A stretch of 64,000 bases of DNA. Origin: Chitinophaga niastensis (GTDB taxonomy: Bacteria; Bacteroidota; Bacteroidia; Chitinophagales; Chitinophagaceae). The position numbers and the translations under genes are program-made. How positions within the stretch are numbered: position 1 is the first letter of the stretch; every line of letters starts with the position of its first letter. This document shows, piece after piece, positions 42,455-52,769 of this stretch. Location of the stretch: the NCBI RefSeq assembly GCF_003014755.1, contig NZ_PYAW01000001.1, forward strand, positions 310,001-374,000, given 5' to 3'. The notes beneath the pieces were generated by a model. It was not told the DNA's origin. It saw only the letters and a program-made list of their open reading frames with translations, and searched no databases.

Positions 42455-44884
42455 TCAATCATCCTCTTCTTCTTTTGCCTGTAGTTTCACAAAAGCGCTT
42501 CTACGAGGCGCCGGCATCACCGCATGTTCGCCATGGACGGCCTTCCACACGATCTCATTTAATTCCAGATCAGGTACCCGGTCTTCATGTGCCAGATCAA
42601 AAGCAGCAGAACGACGGGCACTTTCATTCCATGCTATATTTCTTTCATTGATATCCACATGCGCCTGCAGCGCTGTATAAGGCGTAAGATCAGGGACAGC
42701 AGAAAATAACTCCCACATAGGCGTGGCAGCGGCATCATACTGACTCATAGGCGGTAAACCCAGGATCAGCTCCATGGTACGCAGCATCCCGGAGGTGGAA
42801 TACATATTGTGATTAACCGATTTACGTTTGATATAAGGGCTGATCACATAGGCTGTAGAGCGGTGCGCATCCACATGATCAGGGCCATTTTGTGCATCAT
42901 CTTCCAAAATAAACACAGCACTCTCCTGCCATATTTTACTATGAGAGAGGTAATCAACCAGCTGCCCCACTGCCTGATCATTATCCGCTACAGCAGCAAA
43001 AGGAGAATAAGCACCCTTGCGCATACCACTGGTATGATCATTACCCAATCGGATAGTATTAAAATGTGATAACGAACCAATAGCCAGCAGGGAATCAAAA
43101 TCATGCTGCCAGATCTGCTGCCTGTCTACATCCCGGATACTCAGGTCAAAATTCGGATAAGCTACACAGAAATTATTCTCCAGCGATTTCAATGTTGCGA
43201 CGCCTTTGCCCGCAAACTCGCCATAGCTGCGATAGCTCACCCCTGCACGATTACAGTAATCCCATATAAATCCTTTTTTAGGATACGCCACTTTGCGGCT
43301 ACCCTCATAATCGTAAGTGCCGCCACGACCACCATAACTGGTAGGCCAGGTTTTTTCCACATAATCGGTAGCATAAGCCGCCATACTCCAGTTATGGCCA
43401 TCAGCACTTACTTCAGCATCTACATAAAAATTATCCAACAAAACATAATCTCTTGATAAACGATGCAGATTAGGTGTAATCCGCTCAGGGAAAATACATA
43501 AGCTGCTATCTCCGTTACCTTCCGGCATATCGCCCAAAACCTGGTCGTAAGTGCGGTTTTCCTTGATAATGTAGAATACATATTTAATGGGAGATGATTG
43601 CCCGGCTGTACGTGGTATAGGATTACCTGCTTCTCCTGCCGCCATTGTTTCTTTCGCTTTAGTATAAGGAGTGTTTGCATATACCAGCCCGGACCACTTG
43701 CTCAGCAAGGCTTCACCGGGTTCATTGAATATAGATAAGGTGCCTTTGAATAGTCCTGCTATGTATTGCACCGGTTTATCTTTGCGGGTATTAGCCTGAT
43801 GCGAGCCGCTTTCATCCTTCTTACTCACCGGATTGGGGCCATCGGGATTAGCCATAGATGTGAACCCCTTGCCATTGGCGACCAATACTTTTTTGCCGAT
43901 AACTCTTACGCAGGTAGGATACCATCCCACCGGAATAAATCCAGCGGACCTGCTTTTGCCGGGCGTTTCCACGTCAAAAACTGCCAGACAGTTATTATCT
44001 GCATTGGCAATGTATAATTTTTTGTTATTGGCAGATAAGGCGAGTCCGTTTGTAGTAGACCCTGCCGGCGCATCCGGATACAGCGCGGTTTGCAGCGACT
44101 CTATCACTTTCTGATCCGCAGTGGCAATCACAGATACAGCGTTATCATTTGCATTGGCAACATATAAATACTTACCGTTCTTCGATAATATCATTTCATT
44201 AGGATGACTACCTACATTGATTGATCCGGTAATTTTCTGCGAAGCGATATCAAATACAGCTACCGCATCGCCACCCCACAAAGAAATATACAAAGTATTA
44301 TTATCCTTAGACAATACAACCGTATAAGCCTCTGCCGGCAAAGGAATGCGGCTACTCACCTTATTGGTACGCAGATCAATAATATATAAACTGTTATCTT
44401 CTTTTGTAGCTACGTACAGACTATTACGTGAGTTATCCAATACCATACCTGTAGGACAGATCTTTCCTTTAGGCCACGACAATCCCAACCGGATAGTATC
44501 TGCTACCTGCAGTTTATTGTTATTAATATTATACTGCCAGATCACGTTATCATTACCACCGGAAGCATACAACTTTTTTTCATCTTTACTGAAAGCCAAT
44601 CCCAGCCACGACTTAGGAATGCTTACTTCATCCAGTAACACTTCCTTTTTTGCATCAATAAGCTGTATAGTTTGTTTGCTTTGCCCGTTATTAGTAACCG
44701 CCAGGTATTTTTCCGTTGGCGATACCAGTACGTTCAAGGGCAAATCGCCTAAATGCAATGAATGTCCTACCGGGGTTAACGACCAGCCGTTAGGCAGTAA
44801 CACGCGTTTTGCAACAGTGTCAACAGTTTGCGCATTTACCTGCAAACATGTTAGCAACGCCAAACCATAGAAGATCTTTTTCAT
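42455..44884 (-). CDS. YVTN beta-propeller / phosphoesterase fusion
   Basis: An 809-residue secreted protein with a signal peptide (MKKIFYGLALLTCLQVNAQ). Residues about 40-370 are seven-bladed-propeller YVTN repeats (GNDNVIWQYN, NNSLYIIDLRTN, NDNAVSVIATAD, NNCLAVFDV). Residues about 420-770 are an acid-phosphatase/phospholipase-C-like phosphoesterase with YVFYIIKENRTYDQVLGD, NFYVDAEVSADGHNW and EDDAQNGPDHVDAHR. This arrangement is common in Bacteroidota. The substrate is unknown. Polar contact with the GH125 gene suggests co-expression. Confidence 0.82.
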   Translation of the reverse strand: MKKIFYGLALLTCLQVNAQTVDTVAKRVLLPNGWSLTPVGHSLHLGDLPLNVLVSPTEKYLAVTNNGQSKQTIQLIDAKKEVLLDEVSIPKSWLGLAFSKDEKKLYASGGNDNVIWQYNINNNKLQVADTIRLGLSWPKGKICPTGMVLDNSRNSLYVATKEDNSLYIIDLRTNKVSSRIPLPAEAYTVVLSKDNNTLYISLWGGDAVAVFDIASQKITGSINVGSHPNEMILSKNGKYLYVANANDNAVSVIATADQKVIESLQTALYPDAPAGSTTNGLALSANNKKLYIANADNNCLAVFDVETPGKSRSAGFIPVGWYPTCVRVIGKKVLVANGKGFTSMANPDGPNPVSKKDESGSHQANTRKDKPVQYIAGLFKGTLSIFNEPGEALLSKWSGLVYANTPYTKAKETMAAGEAGNPIPRTAGQSSPIKYVFYIIKENRTYDQVLGDMPEGNGDSSLCIFPERITPNLHRLSRDYVLLDNFYVDAEVSADGHNWSMAAYATDYVEKTWPTSYGGRGGTYDYEGSRKVAYPKKGFIWDYCNRAGVSYRSYGEFAGKGVATLKSLENNFCVAYPNFDLSIRDVDRQQIWQHDFDSLLAIGSLSHFNTIRLGNDHTSGMRKGAYSPFAAVADNDQAVGQLVDYLSHSKIWQESAVFILEDDAQNGPDHVDAHRSTAYVISPYIKRKSVNHNMYSTSGMLRTMELILGLPPMSQYDAAATPMWELFSAVPDLTPYTALQAHVDINERNIAWNESARRSAAFDLAHEDRVPDLELNEIVWKAVHGEHAVMPAPRRSAFVKLQAKEEEDD

Positions 44885-44994
44885 AGTAGTTCATATAATG
44901 AAGCGGTAAAAATAACGTGACTACATTCAGGGATGTAGCGGTTGATAAAAGGTAATACTAAGATAATAATCTAACTGTGATTTTTTCGGACTTT

Positions 44995-45172
44995 GTCTTT
45001 CTCCCGATTAGGCTGATTATACTGATTACCCTGATTATATTTTTTGATTTAAAAAGATTAGCGAAGATTAAAGCGAATATGTTCGCTCTAATCTTCGCTA
45101 ATCTTTTTAAATCTTAGTAAAATCAAATATAATCAGGGTAATCAGTATAATCAGCCTAATCGGGAGAAAGAC
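44995..45172. repeat. Long near-perfect inverted repeat of GATTA-type units
   Basis: About 178 bases fold on themselves, with arms of about 83-91 bases and centre AGCGAA-TATG-TTCGCT. The arms match almost base for base apart from a few mismatches and one short indel. Each arm contains the short direct repeats CTGATTATA / CTGATTACC. No coding frame or transposase is present. It lies between the IcmF stop (45183) and the YVTN gene start. It may be a terminator, or a palindromic mobile repeat of the REP/MITE kind. Confidence 0.8.
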
Positions 45173-45182
45173 AGCATCCGCG

Positions 45183-48100
45183 TTACATATTTCTCCTGTA
45201 CTGCCCTCCTACTTCATACAGCGCATGCGTAATCTGGCCCAGGGAGCAATGTTTCACGGTGTTCATCAACTCAGCAAATAAATTGCCATTGTTAACAGCC
45301 ACTTGCTGCAACTGCTTAAGTGCCGCAGCGCTTTTATGCTGATGTCTTTGATGGAAGGCTTCCAGCGTATCTATCTGGAATTCTTTTTCTGCTGTAGTAG
45401 AACGGATTACTTCTGCCGGAATAATGGTAGGAGATCCGTTTTTATTCAGGAAGGTGTTTACGCCTACAATCGGGAATTCGCCGGTATGCTTCAGTGATTC
45501 GTAATAAAGACTTTCTTCCTGTATTTTATTACGCTGATACATTCTTTCCATAGCACCCAATACACCACCACGTTCTGTGATGCGATTAAATTCTGTGAGT
45601 ACGGCTTCTTCTACCAGATCAGTGAGTTCATCAATGAAGAAGGCTCCCTGTACCGGGTTTTCGTTTTTAGCTGTTCCCAGCTCCCGGTTAATGATCAGCT
45701 GAATAGCCATGGCTCTTCTCACACTTTCTTCTGTAGGTGTGGTAATGGCCTCATCGTAAGCGTTGGTGTGCAGGGAATTACAGTTATCGTAGATAGCATA
45801 TAATGCCTGCAACGTAGTACGGATATCATTGAAATCAATTTCCTGTGCGTGCAGGCTGCGACCGGATGTTTGAATATGATACTTGAGCTTCTGTGAACGA
45901 TCGTTGCCTTTGTATTTATACTTGATCGCTTTAGCCCAGATGCGGCGGGCAACACGGCCAATTACTGCATATTCCGGATCCATACCATTGCTGAAGAAGA
46001 ATGACAGGTTAGGTGCAAAGTCATCTATATTCATGCCGCGGCTCAGGTAGTATTCTACATACGTGAAACCGTTTGCCAGTGTGAATGCCAGCTGTGTAAT
46101 AGGATTGGCACCTGCTTCCGCAATGTGGTAGCCGGAAATGCTCACGGAGTAAAAGTTACGCACCTTTTCTGTGATGAAATAATCCTGCACATCTCCCATC
46201 AGTTTTAAAGCAAATTCAGTAGAGAAGATGCAGGTATTTTGTGCCTGGTCTTCTTTCAGAATATCTGCCTGTACAGTACCACGTACTGTACTTAATGCAT
46301 GTGCCTTAATTTTTTCATACACTGCTTTATCCAATACCTCTTCGCCGGAAGTGCCCAGCAGCTGAAGGCCAAGGCCATCATTTCCTGCAGGCAGCTCACC
46401 ACTGTAATGCGGCAGCGGATGATCTTTGAATTTATCTTTTACCAGGGCGGTTACTTTTTCAGTAAGGCCGTTTTCTTTGATATACTTTTCACATTGCTGA
46501 TCAATGGCGGCATTCATGAAAAAGGCCAGCAGTATAGGCGCCGGACCGTTGATCGTCATGGATACAGAGGTCTTGGGATCACAGAGATCAAAACCGCTGT
46601 ATAACTTCTTGGCATCATCTACAGTAGCAATGCTCACACCGGAGTTCCCGATCTTACCGTAAATATCTGGTCTTATTGCCGGATCCTCTCCGTACAGTGT
46701 AACGCTGTCAAAGGCGGTAGACAGCCGCTTTGCCGGCTGATCCAGTGATACGTAGTGGAAACGTTTGTTGGTTCTTTCGGGACCACCTTCACCGGCAAAC
46801 ATACGTGTAGGATCTTCTCCTTCGCGTTTGAGCGGAAATACGCCGGCTGCATAGGGAAATTCACCGGGCAGATTTTCTGTCAGCTGCCAACGGAGAATGT
46901 CTCCCCAATCTTTATATTTAGGCAGGCTTACCTTTGGAATGCGGCTATGGCTAAGGCTTTCGCTGAACAATGGCAATTTGATCACTTTATCACGTACCTG
47001 GTATTCATAAAAATCTGCCTGATACTTCTTTAACAACGCCGGCCAGCCGTCAATCAGTTGTTTGCATTCCGGATGCAATGCTTTTTCCAGGTGTGCTTTG
47101 ATATCTGCCAGGGCAGCGGCTTGCGCCGGATGCATATCTATTACACCTTGTACCTGGTACAATTGTGTAGCCAGTACAGACTGTTCATCTACCCATTTGC
47201 TGTAATCAGTAATAGCTTCTGTAATTTCTGCGAGGTAACGTACCCTTGCAGGTGGAATGATCTGCGATTTGGTGGTAGTAGACTTCAGGCTCTCATGTGG
47301 CATAGGGCCAAAGTTTGCGCCGGTCTTCTCTTCTACCTTCTCCATTACTTTCTCAAACAACAGGTTGATGCCTGCATCATTAAACTGGGAAGCGATAGAA
47401 CCTACTACAGGCAGGTCTTCGTCTTTAGCAGTCCAGAGGGTGTGATTACGTTTATATTGTTTGCGGACATCATGCAAAGCATCGAGTGCGCCTGCTTTAT
47501 CAAATTTATTAATGGCAATTACATCTGCATAATCCAGCATATTAATTTTCTCCAACTGGGAAGCAGCACCATATTCCGGTGTCATCACATAAAGTGATAC
47601 ATCACAATAATCTGTGATAGCGGTATCACTTTGTCCAATACCGGATGTTTCCAGGATAATGAAATCAAAAGCAGCCAGTTTGCACACGTCAATCGCTTCC
47701 TGGATATGCTCGCTGATGGCTTTATCACTTTCGCGGGTGGCCAGTGAACGCATGTAGGCCCGTGGATGATGAATGGAGTTCATGCGGATGCGGTCGCCCA
47801 GCAAAGCGCCGCCAGTCTTCTTTTTAGAAGGGTCCACAGAAATCACTGCTACTGTTTTATCATTGGAGTGATTGAGGTACCGGCGCACCAATTCATCTGT
47901 CACGCTGCTTTTACCGGCACCGCCTGTTCCGGTAATACCCAGTACAGGTGTTTCCCGGTCAACGGCAGTGTTGGTGATATGTGTACCAACGCCTTCGTCT
48001 ACCGTTACCGCGGTCCTTGCCTTCCGGGCATTGAGCAGGGCTACCGGCATCTCATTTTCTGCCAGGCTGATGGCCCTTGCTATAATTTTAGGATTTTTAT

Positions 48101-48581
48101 CTTTCCTTAACTGCGGGATATCTTCCACGCTGCTGCCTTCTGTAAGTGGCTTTACGGCGATGTCGCACTGATTGATCAGGTCTTCTATCATTCCTTCCAG
48201 CCCCATATGGCGGCCATCATCCGGTGAGTACAGGCGGGCAATGCCATAGGCGTGCAGTTCTGCTATTTCTACCGGCAGGATGGTTCCGCCGCCGCCACCA
48301 AAGATCTTGATGTGTCCACAGCCCTTTTGCTGCAGCAGGTCGTACATGTATTTAAAGAATTCCACGTGGCCACCCTGGTAGGAGGTAACGGCAATCCCCT
48401 GTGCATCTTCCTGGATCGCACAGTCTACAATTTCCGCAGCAGAACGGTTATGGCCCAGGTGAATCACCTCAGCACCCTTTGCCTGCATAATGCGTCGCAT
48501 AATGTTGATGGCGGCATCATGACCGTCGAATAAAGCTGCCGCTGTTACGATGCGAACCTTATGTTGTGGTGTATATGACAT
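45183..48581 (-). CDS. icmF: Fused isobutyryl-CoA mutase with G-protein chaperone (IcmF)
   Basis: A 1132-residue fusion in three parts. The B12-binding domain includes [14 protein letters not shown] and the Gly-rich [10 protein letters not shown]. The MeaB-like GTPase has GTGGAGKSS (P-loop), [16 protein letters not shown] and AINKFDKAG (N-K-x-D). The C-terminal mutase is recognisable by [20 protein letters not shown]. IcmF interconverts isobutyryl- and n-butyryl-CoA (or related acyl-CoAs) with adenosylcobalamin, and the G-domain guards cofactor loading. I use ATG 48581; a 21-residue extension to 48644 is in frame. It stands alone, ahead of the long inverted repeat. Confidence 0.9.
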   Translation of the reverse strand: MSYTPQHKVRIVTAAALFDGHDAAINIMRRIMQAKGAEVIHLGHNRSAAEIVDCAIQEDAQGIAVTSYQGGHVEFFKYMYDLLQQKGCGHIKIFGGGGGTILPVEIAELHAYGIARLYSPDDGRHMGLEGMIEDLINQCDIAVKPLTEGSSVEDIPQLRKDKNPKIIARAISLAENEMPVALLNARKARTAVTVDEGVGTHITNTAVDRETPVLGITGTGGAGKSSVTDELVRRYLNHSNDKTVAVISVDPSKKKTGGALLGDRIRMNSIHHPRAYMRSLATRESDKAISEHIQEAIDVCKLAAFDFIILETSGIGQSDTAITDYCDVSLYVMTPEYGAASQLEKINMLDYADVIAINKFDKAGALDALHDVRKQYKRNHTLWTAKDEDLPVVGSIASQFNDAGINLLFEKVMEKVEEKTGANFGPMPHESLKSTTTKSQIIPPARVRYLAEITEAITDYSKWVDEQSVLATQLYQVQGVIDMHPAQAAALADIKAHLEKALHPECKQLIDGWPALLKKYQADFYEYQVRDKVIKLPLFSESLSHSRIPKVSLPKYKDWGDILRWQLTENLPGEFPYAAGVFPLKREGEDPTRMFAGEGGPERTNKRFHYVSLDQPAKRLSTAFDSVTLYGEDPAIRPDIYGKIGNSGVSIATVDDAKKLYSGFDLCDPKTSVSMTINGPAPILLAFFMNAAIDQQCEKYIKENGLTEKVTALVKDKFKDHPLPHYSGELPAGNDGLGLQLLGTSGEEVLDKAVYEKIKAHALSTVRGTVQADILKEDQAQNTCIFSTEFALKLMGDVQDYFITEKVRNFYSVSISGYHIAEAGANPITQLAFTLANGFTYVEYYLSRGMNIDDFAPNLSFFFSNGMDPEYAVIGRVARRIWAKAIKYKYKGNDRSQKLKYHIQTSGRSLHAQEIDFNDIRTTLQALYAIYDNCNSLHTNAYDEAITTPTEESVRRAMAIQLIINRELGTAKNENPVQGAFFIDELTDLVEEAVLTEFNRITERGGVLGAMERMYQRNKIQEESLYYESLKHTGEFPIVGVNTFLNKNGSPTIIPAEVIRSTTAEKEFQIDTLEAFHQRHQHKSAAALKQLQQVAVNNGNLFAELMNTVKHCSLGQITHALYEVGGQYRRNM

Positions 48582-49231
48582 ATAAATAACCGGATTTTTA
48601 ACCATGGCCCCGGGCCGTGAAAGTTTCCTAATCAGAATATGCAAGTTACGGAAAAACCAGCTGAACTGCCGGTATAGCGCGGGTTTAAACAGAATTAGAA
48701 TTGATTAAACAGGTACGTAATCTTATTGCAAAATATTTAACTGATGCCGAAATAGGTTAGTTTTTCCCTAAAACAACTTTCCCCTGTACATCTGTTGTAC
48801 AAGGGAAAGAGAATGTAAGACACCAGGCAATAGTGCTCAGCGGCCTTATTGTTTCATAACGTGGAACTATAAAATCAAACTATTGATAAATAAATTTTAT
48901 GACTTTACGCTGGCAAACTTGTTTAAAGGAATTTTTCTACATACCGGCAAATAAGGTAAAATAACTTACAGCGAACTGGCCTTCATTTTGGTTTTACTAC
49001 TAATAAGAAAGTATTGCTTTCTTAGGATGTGTATATCTTACACAATCTTAATTAAATTTTTGTTAAAAACAAAGTTTTTTTTCTGTTTAATGAGAAAATT
49101 ATCCCGGAAAATATTTTGTCAGAACATGACAATTCAAATCCTTATTGGTAAAGGATTTTGAGCAAGTGAAAATTAACAGGAATAATAGAGAAAGCTTAGC
49201 CTTCGGCTAAAAAAATACCATAGCTCTGATG
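48582..49231. other. Intergenic region with a strong hairpin, IcmF/NUDIX regulator
   Basis: No gene found in this 650-base gap. At 48777-48809 a CTTTCCC-C-TGTACA / TGTACA-A-GGGAAAG stem (one mismatch, TCTGT loop) is the strongest structure. A weak TTAGCC-TTC-GGCTAA hairpin at 49196-49213 follows the NUDIX gene on the minus strand and may be its terminator. Nothing else is recognised. Confidence 0.5.
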
Positions 49232-49951
49232 TTAAAAGCCAATACCCAGGAAGCGCTTCTTCCTTTGGTCATACTTATCAAAATTAAATTTATAGAGCTT
49301 GGCAGGACGATGCGGGACATCTTCTTCTTCTTCATTTAAGTCCGTCAGCAAGTCCATAGATAAAAACTTCTTCCGGAAATTACGACGGTCCAGTTCCATA
49401 TCCAGTATGGCTTCATAGAGGTTTTGCAGCTCCCGCAGGGAAAACTTCCGGGGCAACAGGTTAAAGCCCACCGGCTGTACCATCACCTGCTGTTTGAGGC
49501 GTTCGTGGCAGGTATCCAGAATCAGTTTATGATCAAATGCCATCTGGTGCAGGTCTTTCACGGAGTGCCAGTGTAATTCGTTGTTATGCATCTTCAACTC
49601 CACATGCTCAATATTCACCAGCGAATAATAGGCTACAGTAATCACACGACCAGCCGGATGCCGGTTAATAGCGCCAAAGGTCTGCACCTGTTCCATATAC
49701 ACATTATCCAATCCTGTACGCGCCTTGAGCACCCGATAAGCAGCTTCGTCCAGCTCTTCTTCCGGCCGTACAATATCTCCCAGCAGGGACCATTTCCCCT
49801 TATACTCTTTGAGATCAGATTCTATCAGCAATACTTTCAGCTCATCGTTATTAAAGCCAAAGATTACGCAGTCCACCGAAATGGCGACTTTGAAATAATC
49901 TTTTATTTCAACAAGATGTGTATTGATGTTTTTGGTGTACATAGACATCAT
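49232..49951 (-). CDS. NUDIX-fold transcriptional regulator (NrtR/AraR-like)
   Basis: A 239-residue protein: a NUDIX domain in residues about 15-150 and a winged helix at about 165-235 (FSLRELQNLYEAILDMELDRRNFRKKFLSMDLL, FNFDKYDQRKKRF). The NUDIX box reads GDIVRPEEELDEAAYRVLKARTGL in short: the catalytic E-x2-E-E of active hydrolases is replaced by VLKAR, so it is probably a sensor, not a hydrolase. This is the layout of NrtR/AraR-type repressors, which respond to ADP-ribose or sugars. It is divergent from ligA with a direct repeat in between. An ATG at 49942 is also possible. Confidence 0.78.
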   Translation of the reverse strand: MMSMYTKNINTHLVEIKDYFKVAISVDCVIFGFNNDELKVLLIESDLKEYKGKWSLLGDIVRPEEELDEAAYRVLKARTGLDNVYMEQVQTFGAINRHPAGRVITVAYYSLVNIEHVELKMHNNELHWHSVKDLHQMAFDHKLILDTCHERLKQQVMVQPVGFNLLPRKFSLRELQNLYEAILDMELDRRNFRKKFLSMDLLTDLNEEEEDVPHRPAKLYKFNFDKYDQRKKRFLGIGF

Positions 49952-49957
49952 ATAAAA

Positions 49958-50005
49958 CGTGGAATTACAGTAAAACTAAGTTATCAGCGAATACGCGTGG
50001 AATTA
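49958..50005. promoter_or_regulatory. Direct repeats CGTGGAATTA, possible operator
   Basis: CGTGGAATTA occurs at 49958-49967 and 49996-50005, 38 bases apart (start to start), just upstream of the NUDIX regulator start and within the ligA divergent region. A repeated site in front of a regulator gene suggests autoregulation, but its regular spacing could be chance. Confidence 0.3.
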
Positions 50006-50125
50006 TACCAATAATCAAATGAAAGAAAAAATTACCACATTTAATACAAAATAACATCGAATTTTTTAGACAGATATGCCTAACCTGAAAGATAAGTTTA
50101 AATTTACGGCTCAGTATCACTTATT

Positions 50126-52231
50126 ATGTACACAAAGGAGATAGAAATAACCCTGGCGCAGTTGGCCAAAGACCTGCTCAGCCATTTAGAGCAGCAACAA
50201 CTGCTGCATTCCATTGATGAAACCCTGGATGCTTTGCGTCGTGTAATTGGCTACAACGACTGGCGCTACTACGTGCAAAGCGAGCCGGTTATCAGTGATT
50301 ACGAATACGATCAGTTGTTTGCCTGGCTAAAAAAACTGGAGCAGGAAAACCCTGCCCTGATCAGCGCGGATTCCCCCACACAGCGCGTAGCTAAAGGGCT
50401 CACCAAAGAATTTATCACCGTACCTCACCTGGTACCTATGCTCAGTCTTGAAAACTCCTACAATGCAGATGATCTGCTGGACTGGGACAGGAAAGCCCGT
50501 GAAAGTGCCGGTCTTGATGAAATAGAGTACTGCATTGAACCTAAATTTGATGGTGCCAGCATCTCTCTCATTTATGAAGATGACCACCTTACCCGTGGCG
50601 CTACCCGCGGCGATGGCGTTGCAGGAGAAGACATCACTGCCAACATTAAACAGATACGCTCTATCCCGCTGTCTGCCCGCTTCTCCAAATATGGCATTCA
50701 TCAGATAGAAATACGTGGCGAAGTACTGATCAACAAAAATACTTTTAAAGCTTTCAATGATAAACGTATTGCAGAAAATCAGCCACCACTGGCTAATCCA
50801 CGCAATGCAGCCTCCGGCTCTTTACGTATGGTAGATCCCAACGAAGTAGCCAAACGCGGACTGGAAGCTTTTCTATATCATATGAGCTATCATACCATGA
50901 ATGCCGGGCAAACAGAACCCGAAGCACTCAGGACACATAGCGGTACGCTGGAACTACTATCTACACTGGGTTTCCGTAGCCCCGCAAAAGAAAAGAAAGT
51001 AGTAAAAGGCATACAGGCTGTAATAGACTACTGCCTGTTATTTGAAACAGAACGCGATAACCTGCCCTATGAAATTGATGGCATGGTGATTAAAGTAAAT
51101 GATTATGCCCTGCAGGATAAACTGGGCATGACCACACACCATCCACGCTGGGCCATTGCATATAAATTTAAAGCCAGACAAGCCACCAGCAAACTACGCA
51201 GCGTAGAGTTCCAGGTAGGACGTACCGGCTCCGTTACCCCGGTAGCTAAAATTGATCCGGTGCCTATTGGCGGTGTTACCGTTGCTTCTATGTCTCTTTT
51301 TAATGAAGAAGTGATTAAGGAGAAAGACCTGAAACTGGGCGATACCGTACTGGTAGAAAGAGCCGGAGACGTGATCCCCTACATTGTAAAATCTGTAGCT
51401 GATCTGCGCGACGGCAGTGAACAGGATATTGTATTCCCCACTCACTGCCCGGTATGCCATGATAAGCTCGTAAAACCTGAAGAGGAAAGCGTTTGGCGTT
51501 GCACCAACATCAACTGTGAAGCACAGGTGGTAGAAAGAATGATCCACTTTGTAAGCAAAGACGCCATGGACATCAAAAGCTTTGGCGAAAGCAATGTGCG
51601 TAAATTCTTTTCATTAGGATTACTGAAAGATATTCCAGGCATCTATGAGCTGGACTTCGATAAAATAGGCACGCTGGAAGGTTTTGGGAAAAAATCACAG
51701 ACCAATCTGCAAACAGCTATTGAGCAATCCAAAATACAACCCCTGCATCGTTTGATCTTTGGATTGGGAATTCGTTATGTAGGTGAAACCACCGCTAAAA
51801 CATTGGCCAACGCGCTCTCTAATATCATGGATCTACAGCATTGGACAGAAGAACAGATCCTCGCACTGGAAGATATTGGTCCAAAAGTAGCAGGTTCTAT
51901 CCGTTTGTTCTTTGCAAACGATGATAACATTCAGATGCTGAACAAGCTGGCTGCACTGGGTATTAACATGGAAAATACCCAGGGAGCATTACCGGTATCG
52001 GGTAGCCTCAGCGGACAAACGTTTTTATTTACCGGCACACTCATGAAACTAAAACGCAGCGAAGCAGAAGAAATGGTAGAACAACAGGGCGGTAAAATAG
52101 TGAGTGGTGTAAGCAGTAAGCTCAACTTTTTAGTAGTAGGAGAAGAAGCCGGCAGTAAGCTGGAAAAAGCCAAGAAAATCAATACCATCAAGATTCTGAC
52201 AGAAGATGATTTTCTGGAAATGATAAAATAG
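50126..52231 (+). CDS. ligA: NAD-dependent DNA ligase LigA
   Basis: A 701-residue ligase with the adenylation domain (Lys140 in CIEPKFDG is the AMP-attachment site), an OB domain, a Zn finger of four Cys (CPVCHDKL…WRCTNINC), helix-hairpin-helix repeats (LEGFGKKSQTN and similar), and a C-terminal BRCT domain (GQTFLFTGTLMKLKRSEAE). Compared with the usual start it has about 25 extra residues before the Ia domain (HSIDETLDALRRV…NDWRYYV). It seals nicks in replication and repair. It is essential in most bacteria and not part of an operon with the regulator next door. Confidence 0.95.
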   Translation: MYTKEIEITLAQLAKDLLSHLEQQQLLHSIDETLDALRRVIGYNDWRYYVQSEPVISDYEYDQLFAWLKKLEQENPALISADSPTQRVAKGLTKEFITVPHLVPMLSLENSYNADDLLDWDRKARESAGLDEIEYCIEPKFDGASISLIYEDDHLTRGATRGDGVAGEDITANIKQIRSIPLSARFSKYGIHQIEIRGEVLINKNTFKAFNDKRIAENQPPLANPRNAASGSLRMVDPNEVAKRGLEAFLYHMSYHTMNAGQTEPEALRTHSGTLELLSTLGFRSPAKEKKVVKGIQAVIDYCLLFETERDNLPYEIDGMVIKVNDYALQDKLGMTTHHPRWAIAYKFKARQATSKLRSVEFQVGRTGSVTPVAKIDPVPIGGVTVASMSLFNEEVIKEKDLKLGDTVLVERAGDVIPYIVKSVADLRDGSEQDIVFPTHCPVCHDKLVKPEEESVWRCTNINCEAQVVERMIHFVSKDAMDIKSFGESNVRKFFSLGLLKDIPGIYELDFDKIGTLEGFGKKSQTNLQTAIEQSKIQPLHRLIFGLGIRYVGETTAKTLANALSNIMDLQHWTEEQILALEDIGPKVAGSIRLFFANDDNIQMLNKLAALGINMENTQGALPVSGSLSGQTFLFTGTLMKLKRSEAEEMVEQQGGKIVSGVSSKLNFLVVGEEAGSKLEKAKKINTIKILTEDDFLEMIK

Positions 52232-52235
52232 TAAT

Positions 52236-52326
52236 TAGCTCTTAGCAGTTAGCTTTTAGTGCTTTACCACTATAGCTGAAAATTATCCGCTAAGAGCTAA
52301 CAGCTAATTACTAAAAGCTAACAGCT
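52236..52326. repeat. Inverted repeats between ligA and tadA
   Basis: TAGCTCTTAGC (52236-52246) pairs with GCTAAGAGCTA (52289-52299), and AGCAGTTAGCTTTTAG (52244-52259) pairs with CTAAAAGCTAACAGCT (52311-52326) with one mismatch. The region is a nested palindrome of TTAGC/TTTTAG units like the arms of the terminator at 56014. It probably forms the ligA terminator, although no clear T-run follows. Confidence 0.6.
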
Positions 52327-52329
52327 ATT

Positions 52330-52767
52330 ATGACAGACGAACATTTTATGCGGCAGGCGTTGCTGGAAGCACGTAAAGCTTTTGACGACGGAGAAGTACC
52401 TATTGGTGCGGTAGTAGTACAAAACAACCGGATCATTGGCCGTGGTTATAACCACGTTGAAAGATTAAATGACTGCACCGCACATGCAGAGATGATTGCA
52501 TTAACAGCCGCCTTCAATACACTGGGCAGTAAATATTTAATGGACGCCACATTATATGTAACCGTAGAACCATGCCTGATGTGTGCGGGAGCGCTTTACT
52601 GGAGCAAGATAGGGAAGATTGTGTATGCGGCTGCAGATGATAAAAACAGCTATCGCAGAGCTACCGGTGACCGGTCCCCGTTTCATCCTAAAACAAAACT
52701 GGAAGCCGGTCCGTGCAGCGAAGAAAGTTTACAGTTGATGAAAACTTTCTTTGAACAAAGGAGGTGA
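52330..52767 (+). CDS. tadA: tRNA-specific adenosine deaminase TadA
   Basis: A 145-residue deaminase. The Zn site is His52 (HAE, with Glu54 as proton shuttle) and Cys82/Cys85 (PCLMC). The FMRQALLEARKAFDDGEVPIGAVVV start is typical of TadA. It converts A34 to inosine in tRNA-Arg. It follows ligA on the same strand behind the palindrome and is convergent with the SPFH gene. Confidence 0.93.
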   Translation: MTDEHFMRQALLEARKAFDDGEVPIGAVVVQNNRIIGRGYNHVERLNDCTAHAEMIALTAAFNTLGSKYLMDATLYVTVEPCLMCAGALYWSKIGKIVYAAADDKNSYRRATGDRSPFHPKTKLEAGPCSEESLQLMKTFFEQRR

Positions 52768-52769
52768 TG

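Noticed and set aside
44995..45172. CRISPR-like repeat array
   Set aside because: The short GATTA repeats are not separated by unique spacers, and the whole block is one palindrome. There are no cas genes.
48582..48644. 21-residue N-terminal extension of IcmF
   Set aside because: It precedes the conserved B12-domain start; the ATG at 48581 gives the usual length, though the longer form is not excluded.
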